Shown here piece by piece: positions 37,840 through 47,775 of a stretch of DNA of 64,000 nt. The notes beneath the pieces were generated by a model. That model was not told the DNA's origin. It saw nothing but the letters and a program-made list of their open reading frames with translations, and did no database searches. The stretch is from positions 1 through 64,000 of the forward strand of contig JANXTA010000005.1 of assembly GCA_025356395.1 (NCBI GenBank). Reading direction: 5' to 3'. The position numbers were made by a program, and so were the translations under genes. The first letter of the stretch is position 1; every line of letters starts with the position of its first letter. The DNA is from Betaproteobacteria bacterium. Its GTDB lineage: Bacteria; Pseudomonadota; Gammaproteobacteria; Burkholderiales; Burkholderiaceae_D.

Positions 37840-40463
37840 CAGACGCGCTCCTCGACGAAGCCGCGCACGGATGCCAGCGCAGCGCCGAGTTTGGCGGGTT
37901 CAGTGCCGCCCGCCTGCGCCGTGTCGGCCTTGCCGCCGCCCTTGCCGCCAACCTGCTGCGCGACGAAGTTGACCAGCTCGCCGGCCTTGACCTGCCCGAT
38001 CAGGTCTGGCGTGACGCCGGCGATCAGGCTGACCTTGCCCGCATCGACCGTCGACAGCACGATCACCGCGCTCTTCAGCTTGGTCCTCAACTGGTCCATG
38101 GTCTCGCGCAGCGACTTCACGTCGGCGCCGTCGAGCTGCGTCGCGAGGACGCGCATCGTCTTGCCTTCGATCGTCACGGCCTGCGAGGCGAGGTCGGCGC
38201 CCGTCGATGACGCGAGCTTCGACTTCAGGCGTCCGAGTTCGCGCTCCAGCGCCTTGACGTTGTCGAGGATCTGCCCGATGCGCTGCGTGACTTCCCCGGG
38301 CTGCGATTTCAGTACAGCCGCGGCCTCGTGGACCTGCGCGTCCAGCGACTGCACGACGGCCAGCGCGTTCTCGCCGGTGACGGCCTCGATGCGACGCACG
38401 CCCGCCGCGACGCCACCTTCGGAGACGATCTTGAACAGGCCGATGTCGCCGGTGCGCGCGACGTGCGTGCCGCCGCACAGTTCGTGCGAAGTGCCGATCT
38501 CGAGCGTGCGGACGACGTCGCCGTACTTCTCGCCGAACAACGCCATCGCGCCCTTCTTCACCGCTTCGTCGTAGGGCAGCACGTTGATACGCGTCGCGAT
38601 GTTGGCCAGCACTTCCTGATTGACGATGGTCTCGACGCGACGGATCTGGTCGGCCGTGATCGGCGCGTTGTGCGAGAAGTCGAAGCGCGTCTTGTCGGCA
38701 TCGACCAGCGACCCGCGCTGTGCGACATGCGTGCCGAGCACCGCGCGCAGGGCCTTGTGCATCAGGTGCGTGGCCGAGTGGTTGCGGATGGTCGCCATGC
38801 GCTGCGCGGCGTCCACCGTCGCATCGAGCGTATCGCCGACCTGCAGCGTTCCGTGCTTGAGGCGGCCGTGGTGGCCGAAGACCTCGGGCTGCACCTTCTG
38901 CGTGTCGCCGACCTCGAACTGCATGGCCGCGTTCGACAGCTCGCCCGTGTCACCGACCTGCCCGCCCGACTCCGCGTAGAACGGGGTGCGATCGAGGACG
39001 ACGACCGCATCGTCTTCACCATCGATGCTCTGCACCGCGGTACCCGCGACGTAGAGCGCGATGACCCGTGCCTTCTCGTGCAGCGTGTCGTAACCGAGGA
39101 ACTTGGTCTTCGCCCCGCTGTACTCGACGTGGCCCGCGGCCTTGAACTTGCCGGCGGCACGCGCCTGCGTGCGCTGCACGTCCATCGCCGCATCGAAGCC
39201 GGCCATGTCGACGGTCAGATCGCGCTCGCGTGCGATGTCGGCCGTGAGGTCGACCGGGAAGCCGTACGTGTCGTACAGCGTGAACGCGACCTTGCCGTCG
39301 AGGGCGCCACCCTTCTTCACCGACGCGAGTTCGGCATCGAGGATCTTCATGCCGTTCTCGAGCGTCTCGCCGAAACGTTCCTCTTCCTGCCGGAGCGCGC
39401 TCGCGATGCGTTCGCCCTGCTCGATCAGTTCGGGATAGGCGACGCCCATCTCCTTCGCGAGGTCAGGCACCAGCTTGTGGAAAAAAGGCCTGGTCTGGCC
39501 CAGCTTGTAGCCATGCCGCAGCGCGCGCCGGATGATCCGGCGCAGCACGTAGCCACGACCCTCGTTGCTCGGGATCACGCCGTCGGCGATCAGGAACGAG
39601 CACGCGCGGATGTGATCGGCGATGACCTTCAGCGAGTTGTCCGCGAGGTCCTTCGTGCCGGTCTCGCGGGCGGCTGCCTTGATCAGCGCCTGGAACAGGT
39701 CGATGTCGTAGTTGCTGTGCACGTGCTGCAGCACCGCCGACAGTCGTTCGAGACCCATGCCGGTGTCGACCGACGGCTTGGGCAGCTTGTGCATCGTGCC
39801 CGACTCATCGCGGTTGAACTGCATGAACACGAGGTTCCAGATCTCGATGTAGCGGTCGCCATCGGCATCCGGCGATCCCGGGGGTCCGCCCCACACGTCG
39901 GGACCGTGGTCGTAGAAGATCTCGCTACACGGACCGCACGGACCCGTGTCGCCCATGGTCCAGAAGTTGTCGCTGTCGAAAGGCTTGCCACCCGGCTTAT
40001 CGCCGATGCGGATGCAGCGCTCGGCCGGCACGCCAATCTCCTTCGTCCAGATGTCGAAGGCCTCGTCGTCGTCGATGTAGACCGTGGTCCACAGCTTGTC
40101 CTTCTCGAGCCCGTAAACCTCGGTGATCAGCTTCCACGCGAAGCGGATCGCGTCGCGCTTGAAGTAGTCGCCGAAGCTGAAGTTGCCCAGCATCTCGAAG
40201 AACGTGTGATGCCGCGCCGTGTAGCCCACGTTCTCGAGATCGTTGTGCTTGCCGCCCGCGCGGACGCACTTCTGCGACGTGGTCGCGCGGTTGTAGGCGC
40301 GCTGATCGGTCCCGGTGAACACGTCCTTGAACTGATTCATCCCGGCGTTGGTGAACAGAAGAGTCGCATCGTTGCCCGGCACCAGCGATGACGAGCGCAC
40401 GATCGTGTGCCCTTCGGCAGCGAAGTACTGGAGGAACTTGTCGCGGATTTCGGCGGACTTCAT
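37839..40463 (-). CDS. alaS: alanine-tRNA ligase
   Basis: 874 residues, full length. Class II catalytic core at the N-terminus ([35 protein letters not shown]), anticodon-independent tRNA-recognition region, editing domain with [15 protein letters not shown] and the [11 protein letters not shown] zinc motif, and the C-Ala domain. The ATG at 40463 is nine bases after TATGAT, another nearly leaderless arrangement. Head of a minus-strand operon that runs to the tusA-like gene. Confidence 0.98.
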   Translation of the reverse strand: MKSAEIRDKFLQYFAAEGHTIVRSSSLVPGNDATLLFTNAGMNQFKDVFTGTDQRAYNRATTSQKCVRAGGKHNDLENVGYTARHHTFFEMLGNFSFGDYFKRDAIRFAWKLITEVYGLEKDKLWTTVYIDDDEAFDIWTKEIGVPAERCIRIGDKPGGKPFDSDNFWTMGDTGPCGPCSEIFYDHGPDVWGGPPGSPDADGDRYIEIWNLVFMQFNRDESGTMHKLPKPSVDTGMGLERLSAVLQHVHSNYDIDLFQALIKAAARETGTKDLADNSLKVIADHIRACSFLIADGVIPSNEGRGYVLRRIIRRALRHGYKLGQTRPFFHKLVPDLAKEMGVAYPELIEQGERIASALRQEEERFGETLENGMKILDAELASVKKGGALDGKVAFTLYDTYGFPVDLTADIARERDLTVDMAGFDAAMDVQRTQARAAGKFKAAGHVEYSGAKTKFLGYDTLHEKARVIALYVAGTAVQSIDGEDDAVVVLDRTPFYAESGGQVGDTGELSNAAMQFEVGDTQKVQPEVFGHHGRLKHGTLQVGDTLDATVDAAQRMATIRNHSATHLMHKALRAVLGTHVAQRGSLVDADKTRFDFSHNAPITADQIRRVETIVNQEVLANIATRINVLPYDEAVKKGAMALFGEKYGDVVRTLEIGTSHELCGGTHVARTGDIGLFKIVSEGGVAAGVRRIEAVTGENALAVVQSLDAQVHEAAAVLKSQPGEVTQRIGQILDNVKALERELGRLKSKLASSTGADLASQAVTIEGKTMRVLATQLDGADVKSLRETMDQLRTKLKSAVIVLSTVDAGKVSLIAGVTPDLIGQVKAGELVNFVAQQVGGKGGGKADTAQAGGTEPAKLGAALASVRGFVEERV

Positions 40464-40473
40464 GGCAGGGTCA

Positions 40474-40875
40474 TCATAAAAGTTTGACGCCGCGCGCTTT
40501 TGCTGCTTTCGCGAGCGCCAGGTCGTTGGTCGCCAGCGGCAGTTGCTTTCGCACGGCCAGTTCGAGATAGGTTGCGTCGTAGGCGGTCAACTTGTGCACG
40601 TCCGCCACGTTGCGAATCGCGAGCATATCCGGCTCTCCCGCGTCGAGACGGATGTCCAGCAAACCGAAATAGGCCATCCCGCGATCGACCGCCGCGACGC
40701 CGATTCGTTTGCGGCGTTGCGCCTGCATCAGGCCGTTCAGCACCTCGGCGTACCAAATGGCGGGAACGCTCAGCGCATCCTGTGCCAGCGTAGCCAGCAG
40801 GCGCCCGCCGCGATCGTCGTCTTCGTCGGGGAAAACGAAACCCAACGCCGCCGACGCGTCGATCACGTAGTGCAT
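40474..40875 (-). CDS. vapC: VapC-type PIN-domain toxin
   Basis: 133 residues. The PIN acidic cluster is complete: Asp6 (YVIDASA), Glu44 (WYAEVLNGL), Asp100 ([12 protein letters not shown]) and Asp118 ([12 protein letters not shown]). VapC toxins are Mg-dependent endoribonucleases, often cutting initiator tRNA or rRNA. The gene starts 3 bases after the vapB stop and ends 10 bases before the alaS start; the alaS -10 lies inside its last codons. Confidence 0.92.
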   Translation of the reverse strand: MHYVIDASAALGFVFPDEDDDRGGRLLATLAQDALSVPAIWYAEVLNGLMQAQRRKRIGVAAVDRGMAYFGLLDIRLDAGEPDMLAIRNVADVHKLTAYDATYLELAVRKQLPLATNDLALAKAAKARGVKLL

Positions 40876-40878
40876 GCG

Positions 40879-41127
40879 TTACTTGCGCCCCTCGTTGATC
40901 AGGTCCCGCGTTTTCAAACCACCCAGCGTGTACTGCTTTCTCAACGCGCGAAAGCCATCGACCGCTTGCGCGTGACGGGCAGCGGCCGCCTCTCGGTCAT
41001 CGGTGACCGGAACCAGCTTCGCGATGGGCTTGCCGTGACGCGTGATCGTGATCTCCTCGCCGCGCTCCGCGCGTTGCAGGAGTTCCGACAGATGCGTCTT
41101 CGCTTCGAATGCGCCGACACTGTTCAC
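40879..41127 (-). CDS. vapB: Phd/YefM-type antitoxin of the VapBC module
   Basis: 82 residues. NSVGAFEAKTHLSELLQRAERGEEITITRHGKPIAKLVPV is the Phd/YefM N-terminal DNA-binding domain; the charged C-terminus (VDGFRALRKQYTLGGLKTRDLINEGRK) should bind the toxin. I chose the GTG at 41127 because AAGGGG lies just upstream and similarity begins there. The leader contains three 9-base tandem repeats. Confidence 0.88.
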   Translation of the reverse strand: MNSVGAFEAKTHLSELLQRAERGEEITITRHGKPIAKLVPVTDDREAAAARHAQAVDGFRALRKQYTLGGLKTRDLINEGRK

Positions 41128-41136
41128 GATTTCCCC

Positions 41137-41169
41137 TTGAACTGGTTGAACTGGTTGAACTGGTTGAAT
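41137..41169 (-). repeat. three 9-bp tandem repeats in the vapB leader
   Basis: On the minus strand CCAGTTCAA occurs three times without a break, plus a partial fourth that runs into the -10 element. The array lies between the promoter and the ribosome site and should be transcribed. Confidence 0.85.
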
Positions 41170-41173
41170 TATA
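41168..41173 (-). promoter_or_regulatory. -10 element of vapBC
   Basis: A perfect TATAAT on the minus strand, 41 bases before the GTG start of vapB and 10 bases past the ugpQ stop. No clear -35 is seen. Confidence 0.5.
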
Positions 41174-41182
41174 ACGTCGCGA

Positions 41183-41929
41183 TCAGGGTCGCAGACGATC
41201 GATGCGATCCGTGCAGATCGCATCGACGCCCCAATCGGCCAGTTGCTCGGCGCGGCGCTGCTCGTTGACGGTGTAAGTCATGACGGCCAGCCCTGCATCG
41301 TGCAGACGCGCGATATCTTCCTCGCGGAGCTTGCGATGGTTCGCGTGGACGCTGATGCAATCGAGCGCGCGTGCCGCTTCGACACCGGTCTCGGGAATCA
41401 CATCGAACAGCAATCCGCGCGGCACATGCGGCGCGGCCGCTCGCGCACTCGCCAGCGCCTCGATGCTGAATGACGAGAACAACGGCCAGCCCGCGCGGCC
41501 GCTCTGGTCGGCAAACAGCCGACCCGTCATCTCGCCCACGATGCGGCCGGTGACCACCTCGAAGCCCGGTGCCGGCTTGATCTCGACGTTCATCCACACG
41601 CCATTGGCCTGGCAGAAGCGGACCACGTCTTCGTAGCGCGGCACGCGTTCGCCGGCGTAACGCGACGAGAACCATACACCCGCGTCGCGCGTGGCCAGGT
41701 CTTCCCAGCGCGTGGCCGCCACGCTGCCGCGGCCGGCGATGGTCCGGCCGAAGTTCGGGTCGTGCATCAGCACCGGCACTTCGTCGGCGGTCAGCATCAC
41801 GTCGAACTCGACCGCGCGATAGCCGCGCGCGATGCCCTCGCGGATGCCGGCCAGCGTGTTCTCGGGGGCGAGCTTGCCGCCGCCTCGATGCGCGATGCGT
41901 CGTGGGCCCGGCCAGGACGGAGTACGCAT
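41183..41929 (-). CDS. ugpQ: glycerophosphodiester phosphodiesterase
   Basis: 248 residues, GDPD TIM-barrel. IAHRGGGKLAPENT holds the catalytic His14 and the Glu/Asn ligands; EFDVMLTADEVPVLMHDPNFGRT supplies the second catalytic His. No signal peptide, so it acts on imported glycerophosphodiesters in the cytoplasm, releasing glycerol-3-phosphate. It follows a ugpB-type gene by 14 bases. Confidence 0.93.
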   Translation of the reverse strand: MRTPSWPGPRRIAHRGGGKLAPENTLAGIREGIARGYRAVEFDVMLTADEVPVLMHDPNFGRTIAGRGSVAATRWEDLATRDAGVWFSSRYAGERVPRYEDVVRFCQANGVWMNVEIKPAPGFEVVTGRIVGEMTGRLFADQSGRAGWPLFSSFSIEALASARAAAPHVPRGLLFDVIPETGVEAARALDCISVHANHRKLREEDIARLHDAGLAVMTYTVNEQRRAEQLADWGVDAICTDRIDRLRP

Positions 41930-41943
41930 CGTCGCCGATCCGA

Positions 41944-43341
41944 TCAGGTCTTCTTGAAGATCTTCTTCACGGCATCCTTGACCTTCGACGCGCGGCTCTT
42001 CGGCGGCTCGGGCGCGAGGACCACGGGCTTCATCGCCACGTCGCCGAGGCGCACCGCATCGTCGAGGCCGAGCTTCGGCGGTTTCTCGCCGGACCAGACG
42101 GCATCGAGCTGCGTGTCGATGATCTCGCGGACCTTGTCGTAGTTCGGCAGGCGGATCCCGCGCGACGTCGCGGCCTGCGACGTGGCCGCGGTCTTCATCA
42201 CGCCGGCGAGGCCGGGCAGCTTGTCGTAGAAGCCCGTGCGCTCCGACACCAGATACGCGGCGCTGGTCCACGGCAGGCTACCGGTCCTCTGATGCCACTC
42301 GACCGAGACGACTGGCGTCGCGAGATACGCGAAGAAGGTCGCGATGCCGTTGTAGACGTCCTTCGTGCGGCCTTCGATCGCCCACAGCGCCGACCCGCCG
42401 ACTAAGGTGTTGACCGGCTGCTTGGTGCCTTCCTCGTAGTACGGCAACGGCGCGACGCCGATGTCGAATTTCGCGACCTTGAGGATGTCGCCGAGCGAAC
42501 CGCTCGCGGTCGTCAGCACCCCGCACTCGCCCGACGCGAAGCGCGCATCGCCTTCTTCGCCATGGCCCGCGGGCTTGTAGAGGTCGCTCTTGACCCAGCT
42601 CGTCATCAGCGCGATGTGACGGACGTGCAGCAGGTCGTTGAAGGTCAGCGTCGCGCCCGGCCCGTCGAGCCCGTTGTTCTTCGTCGCGATCGGCTCGCCG
42701 TGCAGCGCGCCGATGTTCTCGATGTGGATCCACGCCTGGTCGCTGCTGGTGTAACTGCACTTCATGCCCTTGCCCGCGTCCTGCAGCGCGATCAGCTGAC
42801 CCTGGAGCTGGCGCCACGTCGCCGGCGGCGTATCGGTGGGCAGGCCGACCTTCGCGTAGGCCGCCTTGTTGTAGAGCAGCACCGGTACCGACGCCTCGAG
42901 TGGGAAGGCGCGCAGGCGATTGCGGTCGTCCTTCATGAAGGTCACCGCGCCGGGGATGAAGAACTCGAAGTCCTTCGACTTGGCAAGCGGCAGGATCTCG
43001 TAGATGGGCTTGACGCCTTTCTTCACGGCGAGCACTTCGCCCGATCCGAACTCGCTGACCTGCAGCAGGTCCGGACCGTCCGGCAGGCTCATCGCCGCGA
43101 TACCCGAAGCAGTGGTCGACTTGTCGTCGCCCTTGAAGATCAGGTCGACGTGATAGTTTTTCTGGTCGCCGTTGAAGGTCGTGACCAGGGTCTGGAAAGT
43201 CTGGGCGGAGACACCGGTCATCGAGTGCCAGATGCGGATCTCGGTGACGGCGGACGCAGCCTCGGACACGAAGGCGGCAGCCGTGAACACGACTGCTGCG
43301 GCGAAACGGTGAAGCGTGGAACGGTGAGTAGCCGACTGCAT
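41944..43341 (-). CDS. ugpB: glycerol-3-phosphate ABC transporter binding protein
   Basis: 465 residues with a signal peptide (HRFAAAVVFTAAAFVSEAASA). The mature protein is a cluster-D solute-binding protein: EIRIWHSMTGVSAQTFQTLVTTFN, ...PLEASVPVLLYNKAAYAKVGLP and GSALWAIEG, as in UgpB. The C-terminal ~25 residues (PPKSRASKVKDAVKKIFKKT) are an unusual basic extension. The partner genes ugpA, ugpE and ugpC are not here; only ugpQ follows. The permease must be elsewhere if this is functional. Confidence 0.9.
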   Translation of the reverse strand: MQSATHRSTLHRFAAAVVFTAAAFVSEAASAVTEIRIWHSMTGVSAQTFQTLVTTFNGDQKNYHVDLIFKGDDKSTTASGIAAMSLPDGPDLLQVSEFGSGEVLAVKKGVKPIYEILPLAKSKDFEFFIPGAVTFMKDDRNRLRAFPLEASVPVLLYNKAAYAKVGLPTDTPPATWRQLQGQLIALQDAGKGMKCSYTSSDQAWIHIENIGALHGEPIATKNNGLDGPGATLTFNDLLHVRHIALMTSWVKSDLYKPAGHGEEGDARFASGECGVLTTASGSLGDILKVAKFDIGVAPLPYYEEGTKQPVNTLVGGSALWAIEGRTKDVYNGIATFFAYLATPVVSVEWHQRTGSLPWTSAAYLVSERTGFYDKLPGLAGVMKTAATSQAATSRGIRLPNYDKVREIIDTQLDAVWSGEKPPKLGLDDAVRLGDVAMKPVVLAPEPPKSRASKVKDAVKKIFKKT

Positions 43342-43372
43342 CGGGGCGACCTCGATCAAAAACGGGAGGCAG

Positions 43373-43378
43373 ATTATA
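43373..43378 (-). promoter_or_regulatory. -10 element of ugpB
   Basis: Perfect TATAAT on the minus strand 31 bases before the ugpB ATG, in the 76-base gap shared with the divergent CoA-transferase gene. Confidence 0.45.
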
Positions 43379-43417
43379 GTCAGCCGCCCTCCCCTCCCTT
43401 GCCCGCCTCCCGCCCCC

Positions 43418-44635
43418 ATGGAATCAGCCCTTCAATCCGGCTCGCTAGCCGGTGTCCGGGTCCTCGACCTGACCCGCGTGCTCGCCGGGCCCTACTGCGG
43501 CCAGATGCTCGCCGACCTCGGCGCCGAGGTGATCAAGGTGGAAAGGCCGGGATCCGGAGACGACACACGCGCCTGGGGCCCGCCTTATGTCAAGGACGCC
43601 GACGGCCACGACACCGAGGTCTCGACTTACTACATCGCCGCCAACCGCGGCAAGAAGTCGATAGCGATCGACCTCGCCAGCGTCGAAGGCCAGCGCCAGG
43701 TCAAGGCGCTCGCGATGATCAGCGACGTGGTGCTGGAGAACTACAAGGTCGGGCAGCTCGCGCGCTACGGCCTCGACTACGCGTCCCTCTCGCTCCTCAA
43801 GCCCTCCCTGATCTACTGCTCGATCACCGGGTTCGGCCAGACCGGACCGTGGGCGAAGCGGCCCGGCTACGACTTCATCGTGCAGGGCCTGTCGGGCTTC
43901 ATGTCGATCACCGGCGAGCGCGAGGATGCGTGTCCGACCTGCCACGGCGGCCCGCCGCAGAAGGCCGGGGTCGCGATCGCCGACCTGCTGACCGGCATCT
44001 ACGCCGCGACGTCGGTGCTCGCGGCGTTGCTGCATGTCCGCAAGACCAGCCAGGGCCAGCACATCGATATGGCGTTGCTCGACGTGATGATCGCGACGAT
44101 GGCGAATATGAACACGTCCTATCTCAACAGCGGCCAGGTGCCGGGGCGCGCCGGCAACGCGCACCAGAGCATCGTCCCGTATCAGGTGTTCGCGTGCGCC
44201 GACGGGTTCCTGATCCTGGCAGTGGGCAACGACCTCCAGTTCCGCCGCTTCTGCACGGCGGCCGGATGCACCGGCCTCGCCGAGGACGCACGCTTCGCGA
44301 CCAACCCGGCACGCGTCAAGAACCGCCAAGTGCTGGTGCCACTGCTCGAGGCGATCCTGACGGGCCACACCAAGCAGGAATGGATCGCCCGGCTCGAAGC
44401 CGCCGAAGTGCCCTGCGGTCCCATCGATGGCCTCGACGAGGTGTTCCGCAATCCACAGGTCGTGGCGCGGGGAATGCGCATCGAGCTGCCGCATGCGGTC
44501 GCGGGGCGGGTCTCCCTGGTCGCCAACCCGATGCGGATGTCCGCGACGCCACCGGGCTACGATCTGCCGCCGCCGGGGCTGGACGAGCATCGCGACGAGA
44601 TCGAGGCGTTGATCGCGCGGGCGGCCCGACTCTGA
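43418..44635 (+). CDS. CaiB/BaiF-family (type III) CoA-transferase
   Basis: 405 residues. Family signature GVRVLDLTRVLAGPYCGQMLADLGAEVIKVERPG, then YYIAANRGKKSIAIDL, GFGQTGPWAKRPGYDFIVQGLSG and the catalytic Asp189 in AIADLLTG. The close resemblance is to the succinyl-CoA:dicarboxylate/hydroxymethylglutarate transferase group; the acceptor acid cannot be told from sequence. An IclR regulator lies convergently next to it, then a broken ABC binding protein and a broken Rieske oxygenase, suggesting a former acid-catabolism cluster. Confidence 0.92.
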   Translation: MESALQSGSLAGVRVLDLTRVLAGPYCGQMLADLGAEVIKVERPGSGDDTRAWGPPYVKDADGHDTEVSTYYIAANRGKKSIAIDLASVEGQRQVKALAMISDVVLENYKVGQLARYGLDYASLSLLKPSLIYCSITGFGQTGPWAKRPGYDFIVQGLSGFMSITGEREDACPTCHGGPPQKAGVAIADLLTGIYAATSVLAALLHVRKTSQGQHIDMALLDVMIATMANMNTSYLNSGQVPGRAGNAHQSIVPYQVFACADGFLILAVGNDLQFRRFCTAAGCTGLAEDARFATNPARVKNRQVLVPLLEAILTGHTKQEWIARLEAAEVPCGPIDGLDEVFRNPQVVARGMRIELPHAVAGRVSLVANPMRMSATPPGYDLPPPGLDEHRDEIEALIARAARL

Positions 44636-44642
44636 GACCGAC

Positions 44643-45449
44643 TCAGCCCGCGCGGCGCCGCTCGAACCGGTTGATGCGCAACGACAGTTGCGCCGCGCTC
44701 TCGACGACGGCGCGCGTCAGCGTCGTGGCCTTGCGCGGTCCCGGCACGGCAGCCAGGACGATCACCAGACTGCCGAGTACGCTACCGTCGCCGGCCAGGA
44801 CCGGTGCCGCGACCCCGGTCAGTCCGGTGTCGATCTCCGCGTGCGCGATGTACCAGCCGTGCAGGCGAATGGCACGGAGCGCCGCGCTGAACGATGGCCA
44901 GTCCTTGCCGATGCGGCGGACGTCGGCGCGCAACGCCGGATCTTCCATCGACCGATCGTGGAGACGCCTGAGCTTCCGGTACTCGGTGAACGCAAGGATG
45001 ACGCGCGCCTGCGCGCCGCGAAAAAGCGGCATCGGCAACCCCTCCGTGTAGGTCGGCGCCACCGGCCTGCGGCCCGGCACGTGCAGGACGTTGACGACCG
45101 TATCGCCGTAGACGTTGCACAGCAGGACATCGGCGCCGGTCTGCGCGGCGAGCGCGCGCATCAACGGATCGCCTGCGGACAGGACCGGGTCGAAGGTGCG
45201 GATCAGGTATTCGAGCTCGATGAGCTTCGCGCCCAGGCGAAACCTCGTCCCGGTCTTGGCGAGCAGTCCCGCGTCGAGCAAGTCGTTGGCATAGCGGTAG
45301 GCCGATGCGCTGCTGATCGCGAGCGCGCCGGCGATGTCGGCCGCGCTGATCGCCAGTCGCCGTGCATCGAACAAACCGAGAATCGCGACCACACGCGAGA
45401 GCACGGAGACCGTGGACGAAGGTTCGACGCGCAAATCACGATTCGGCAT
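44643..45449 (-). CDS. IclR-family transcriptional regulator
   Basis: 268 residues: an N-terminal winged HTH (SRVVAILGLFDARRLAISAADIAGALAISSASAYRYANDLLDAGLL) and an IclR effector domain (LPMPLFRGAQARVILAF, GWYIAHAEIDTGLTGVAAPVL). The start MPNRDLRVE at 45449 is chosen over an upstream ATG because the operator palindrome lies between. It is divergent from the broken binding-protein gene and likely controlled it. Confidence 0.92.
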   Translation of the reverse strand: MPNRDLRVEPSSTVSVLSRVVAILGLFDARRLAISAADIAGALAISSASAYRYANDLLDAGLLAKTGTRFRLGAKLIELEYLIRTFDPVLSAGDPLMRALAAQTGADVLLCNVYGDTVVNVLHVPGRRPVAPTYTEGLPMPLFRGAQARVILAFTEYRKLRRLHDRSMEDPALRADVRRIGKDWPSFSAALRAIRLHGWYIAHAEIDTGLTGVAAPVLAGDGSVLGSLVIVLAAVPGPRKATTLTRAVVESAAQLSLRINRFERRRAG

Positions 45450-45451
45450 TT

Positions 45452-45468
45452 TTCTCAAGGAATGAGAA
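45452..45468. promoter_or_regulatory. perfect inverted repeat, candidate IclR-protein operator
   Basis: TTCTCA-AGGAA-TGAGAA lies three bases upstream of the regulator ATG and in the divergent gap to the binding-protein gene, a typical place and size for an IclR-family operator. Confidence 0.55.
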
Positions 45469-45551
45469 TACTGATACGGCACTTCCGGTGCTGCGTATTT
45501 TCGCCGCCGGAGTCAAAGGGAAAAACCGGCAGAGCCGGCAAGGAAGACAGC

Positions 45552-46628
45552 ATGCGGACCAGCCGACTCATCACGGCGCTGCGCGGTACGGCCATCCTCG
45601 CCCTTGGTGCCAGTGCGCGGGCCGACCTCAACATCGGCGTCATCCTGTCGCTCACCGGTCCCGGCGCATCGCTCGGGTAGCCAGCGAAGAACTCGGTCGA
45701 GTTATGGCCGAAGGAGATCGCGGGACAGAAGCTCGTCGTGACGATCCTCGACGACGCGTCCCACCCCACCGCCGCTACGATCGCGACGCGCAAGCTGACC
45801 AGCGGGTACCACGTCGATGTGCTGGTCGACCCGTCGATCACGCCGACATCGCTCGCGGCACTGCAGGTTGCGGGCGACACCGAGACGCCGATCATCACGC
45901 TCGCCGGCAGCAATGCCATCGTCCTCCCGGCCGACGGCCCGCGGCGCTGGGCCTTCAAGATGCCGCCGAGCGAGGAGGTCGCGCTGAAGGTCGTGTTCGA
46001 CCGGATGAAGAAGGCCGGTCGCAAGTCGCTCGCGATCGTCGCGGTCGCAAACGCGTACGGACAGACCTTCCTCGACGTCGCGCAGACGCTCAAGATCGTC
46101 GCCGGCAGGCCGGATGCCGTGCTGATCGCGGCGGCCGGGACCCCGGCGGCCATGCCGCAGATCGAACTGAAGAATCGCGGCTATGCGGGCACCATCTTCC
46201 AGACGCAGGCGGTGGCCAACAACGACGACCTGCGGATCGGCGGGACCGCGCTGAACGGCACGCTGCTACCGGTGTCGCCGCTGCTGGTGGCCGAGCAACT
46301 GCCCAGCGACAACCAGGTCAAGGCGGTCGCGAGCAGCTACGTCGCGCGCTACGAGGCAATCCACGGCGCCGCTTCGCGATCACTGTTCGGCGGCATGGCG
46401 TGGGACGCCTACCTGCTTTTCGATCGGGCCGTGCTTGCCGCATTGAAGACCGCGCAGCCCGGTACGCCGGCGTTTCGCAAGGCGCTGCGCGACGCGTTCG
46501 AAAAGACCACCGACCTCGTGCTGACCCAGGGCGTCTACACGATAAAAGCATCCGACCACAACGGTGCCGACGCCCGCAGCCAGGTGCTCGTGGTGATCGA
46601 CAACGGCACGTGGAAATTCGTCGAATGA
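45552..46628 (+). pseudogene. ABC substrate-binding protein (branched-chain type) with internal TAG
   Basis: One reading frame of 358 codons encodes a LivK-like periplasmic binding protein: signal peptide (ITALRGTAILALGASARA), NIGVILSLTGPGASLG, then a TAG at codon 43 (45678-45680), then PAKNSVELWPKEIAGQKLVVTILDDASHP and the rest without a shift. Family members continue through this point without interruption, usually with a hydrophobic residue where TAG stands (LG-x-PAKN). A single base change, for example from TTG, would explain it. GAAGACAGC precedes the ATG. No permease or ATPase genes accompany it. Confidence 0.85.
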
Positions 46629-46662
46629 CGGTCGGCTGCGGGGCGCGCCGGGGAGAGTGACG

Positions 46663-47611
46663 ATGTTCATTCGCCATTGCTGGTACGTCGCCGCCTGGTC
46701 GCACGAGGTCGCGCCCGAGGCGCTGTTCACCCGCACGATCTGTGGCAAGGCCCTCGTGTTCTGGCGCGACGCGTCGGGCGAGCTGCATGCCTTCGACGAT
46801 CGCTCCTTTCATCGCGGCGCGCCCCTGTCCTGCGGTCGACGCGAGGGCGACCATCTGCGCTGCCTGCACCACGGCTTCCTCAACGACACGCGCGGCGTCT
46901 GCGTCGAGATCCCGGGACAGGCGCGCATCCCGGTTCGCGCGCGTCAAGCGCTACGCGACCGTCGAATGCCATCGCTGGATCTGGCTGTGGCTGGGCGACG
47001 CGGCGGATGTGGACCCGACGCTGATCCCCGACACGCACTGGCTGGACGATCCCGACTGGACCTGCACGCCGCCCGGCTACCTGCACGACGACGTGGACTA
47101 TCAACTGATCAACGACAACCTGCTTGATTTCTCGCATCTGTCCTACGTCCGTCCCGAGCCGCTGGGTGGGTCCGAGGCATACGCGCAATTGCGGTCGCAG
47201 GGGGAACCGCTCGAGCGCGGCCTGCGCATCACGCGCTGGTTCATGGACCACCCGCCGGCACCGTTCGTCGAGTACCTGCTGCGCGATGGCGCGATCGAGT
47301 TCCGGCGCTGCCAGGCCGTCACGCCCGAGCGCGAGAACGCGTCGCACTATTTCTTCGCGCAGCCGCGCAACTTCGACCGGGACAAGCCCGAGGTCAGCGA
47401 GGCCTTGTTCAAGAGCGTGCTGCGGGCCTTCGAGGAAGACCGGCAGATCATCACTGCGCAGGCTCGCAGGGTCGCGGCCGACGGGAGCTTCGAGCCCCTG
47501 CCCTGCGCGCTGGACTCGGCGCTGGTGCAGTTCAGGCAGCTGATGGCGCGTCATCGCGCTGCCGAGAACGGTCCGGCGGTCGGCAGCATGACGACGACCA
47601 TCGCCGAGTGA
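46663..47611 (+). pseudogene. broken Rieske-type aromatic ring oxygenase (alpha subunit-like)
   Basis: MFIRHCWYVAAWSHEV and the Rieske region read as in vanillate O-demethylase-type oxygenases. The frame then changes near 46930-46945. From RVKRYATVECHRWIWLWLGD onward, with the mononuclear-iron motif DNLLDFSHLSYVRP, a second frame runs to the stop at 47611. In the Rieske motif the usual CxH is SFH (Ser48, His50), so one Cys ligand is missing; CLHH (Cys67, His70) is kept. Two independent defects indicate loss of function. GGGGAGAG precedes the ATG. Confidence 0.85.
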
Positions 47612-47664
47612 CACGCGCGGCCCGGCGGATTTGCGCCGGGCCGCCGCGGGATTTAAACTCGCGA

Positions 47665-47775
47665 ACCCTTTGGGGAGTAGCCGGCTTCCGCGTCGCGGAA
47701 GTGCCTGCGTCAACATGCTCGGTGGATTGTCACCGTGGCGCAGTCGGTCGATCGACTTGGCGAGACCTTAGGCGT
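47665..47775 (+). promoter_or_regulatory. yybP-ykoY manganese riboswitch before mntP
   Basis: The leader carries the conserved pieces of the yybP-ykoY aptamer in order: TTGGGGAGTAGCC, a variable hairpin (CTTCCGCG-TCGCGGAAG), GTCAACATGCTCGG, and, after a second hairpin region, GGCGAGACCTTAGGC. A manganese exporter gene starts 62 bases downstream. Mn2+ binding is expected to raise mntP expression; the expression platform is probably the GC-rich stretch 47776-47830. Confidence 0.88.
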
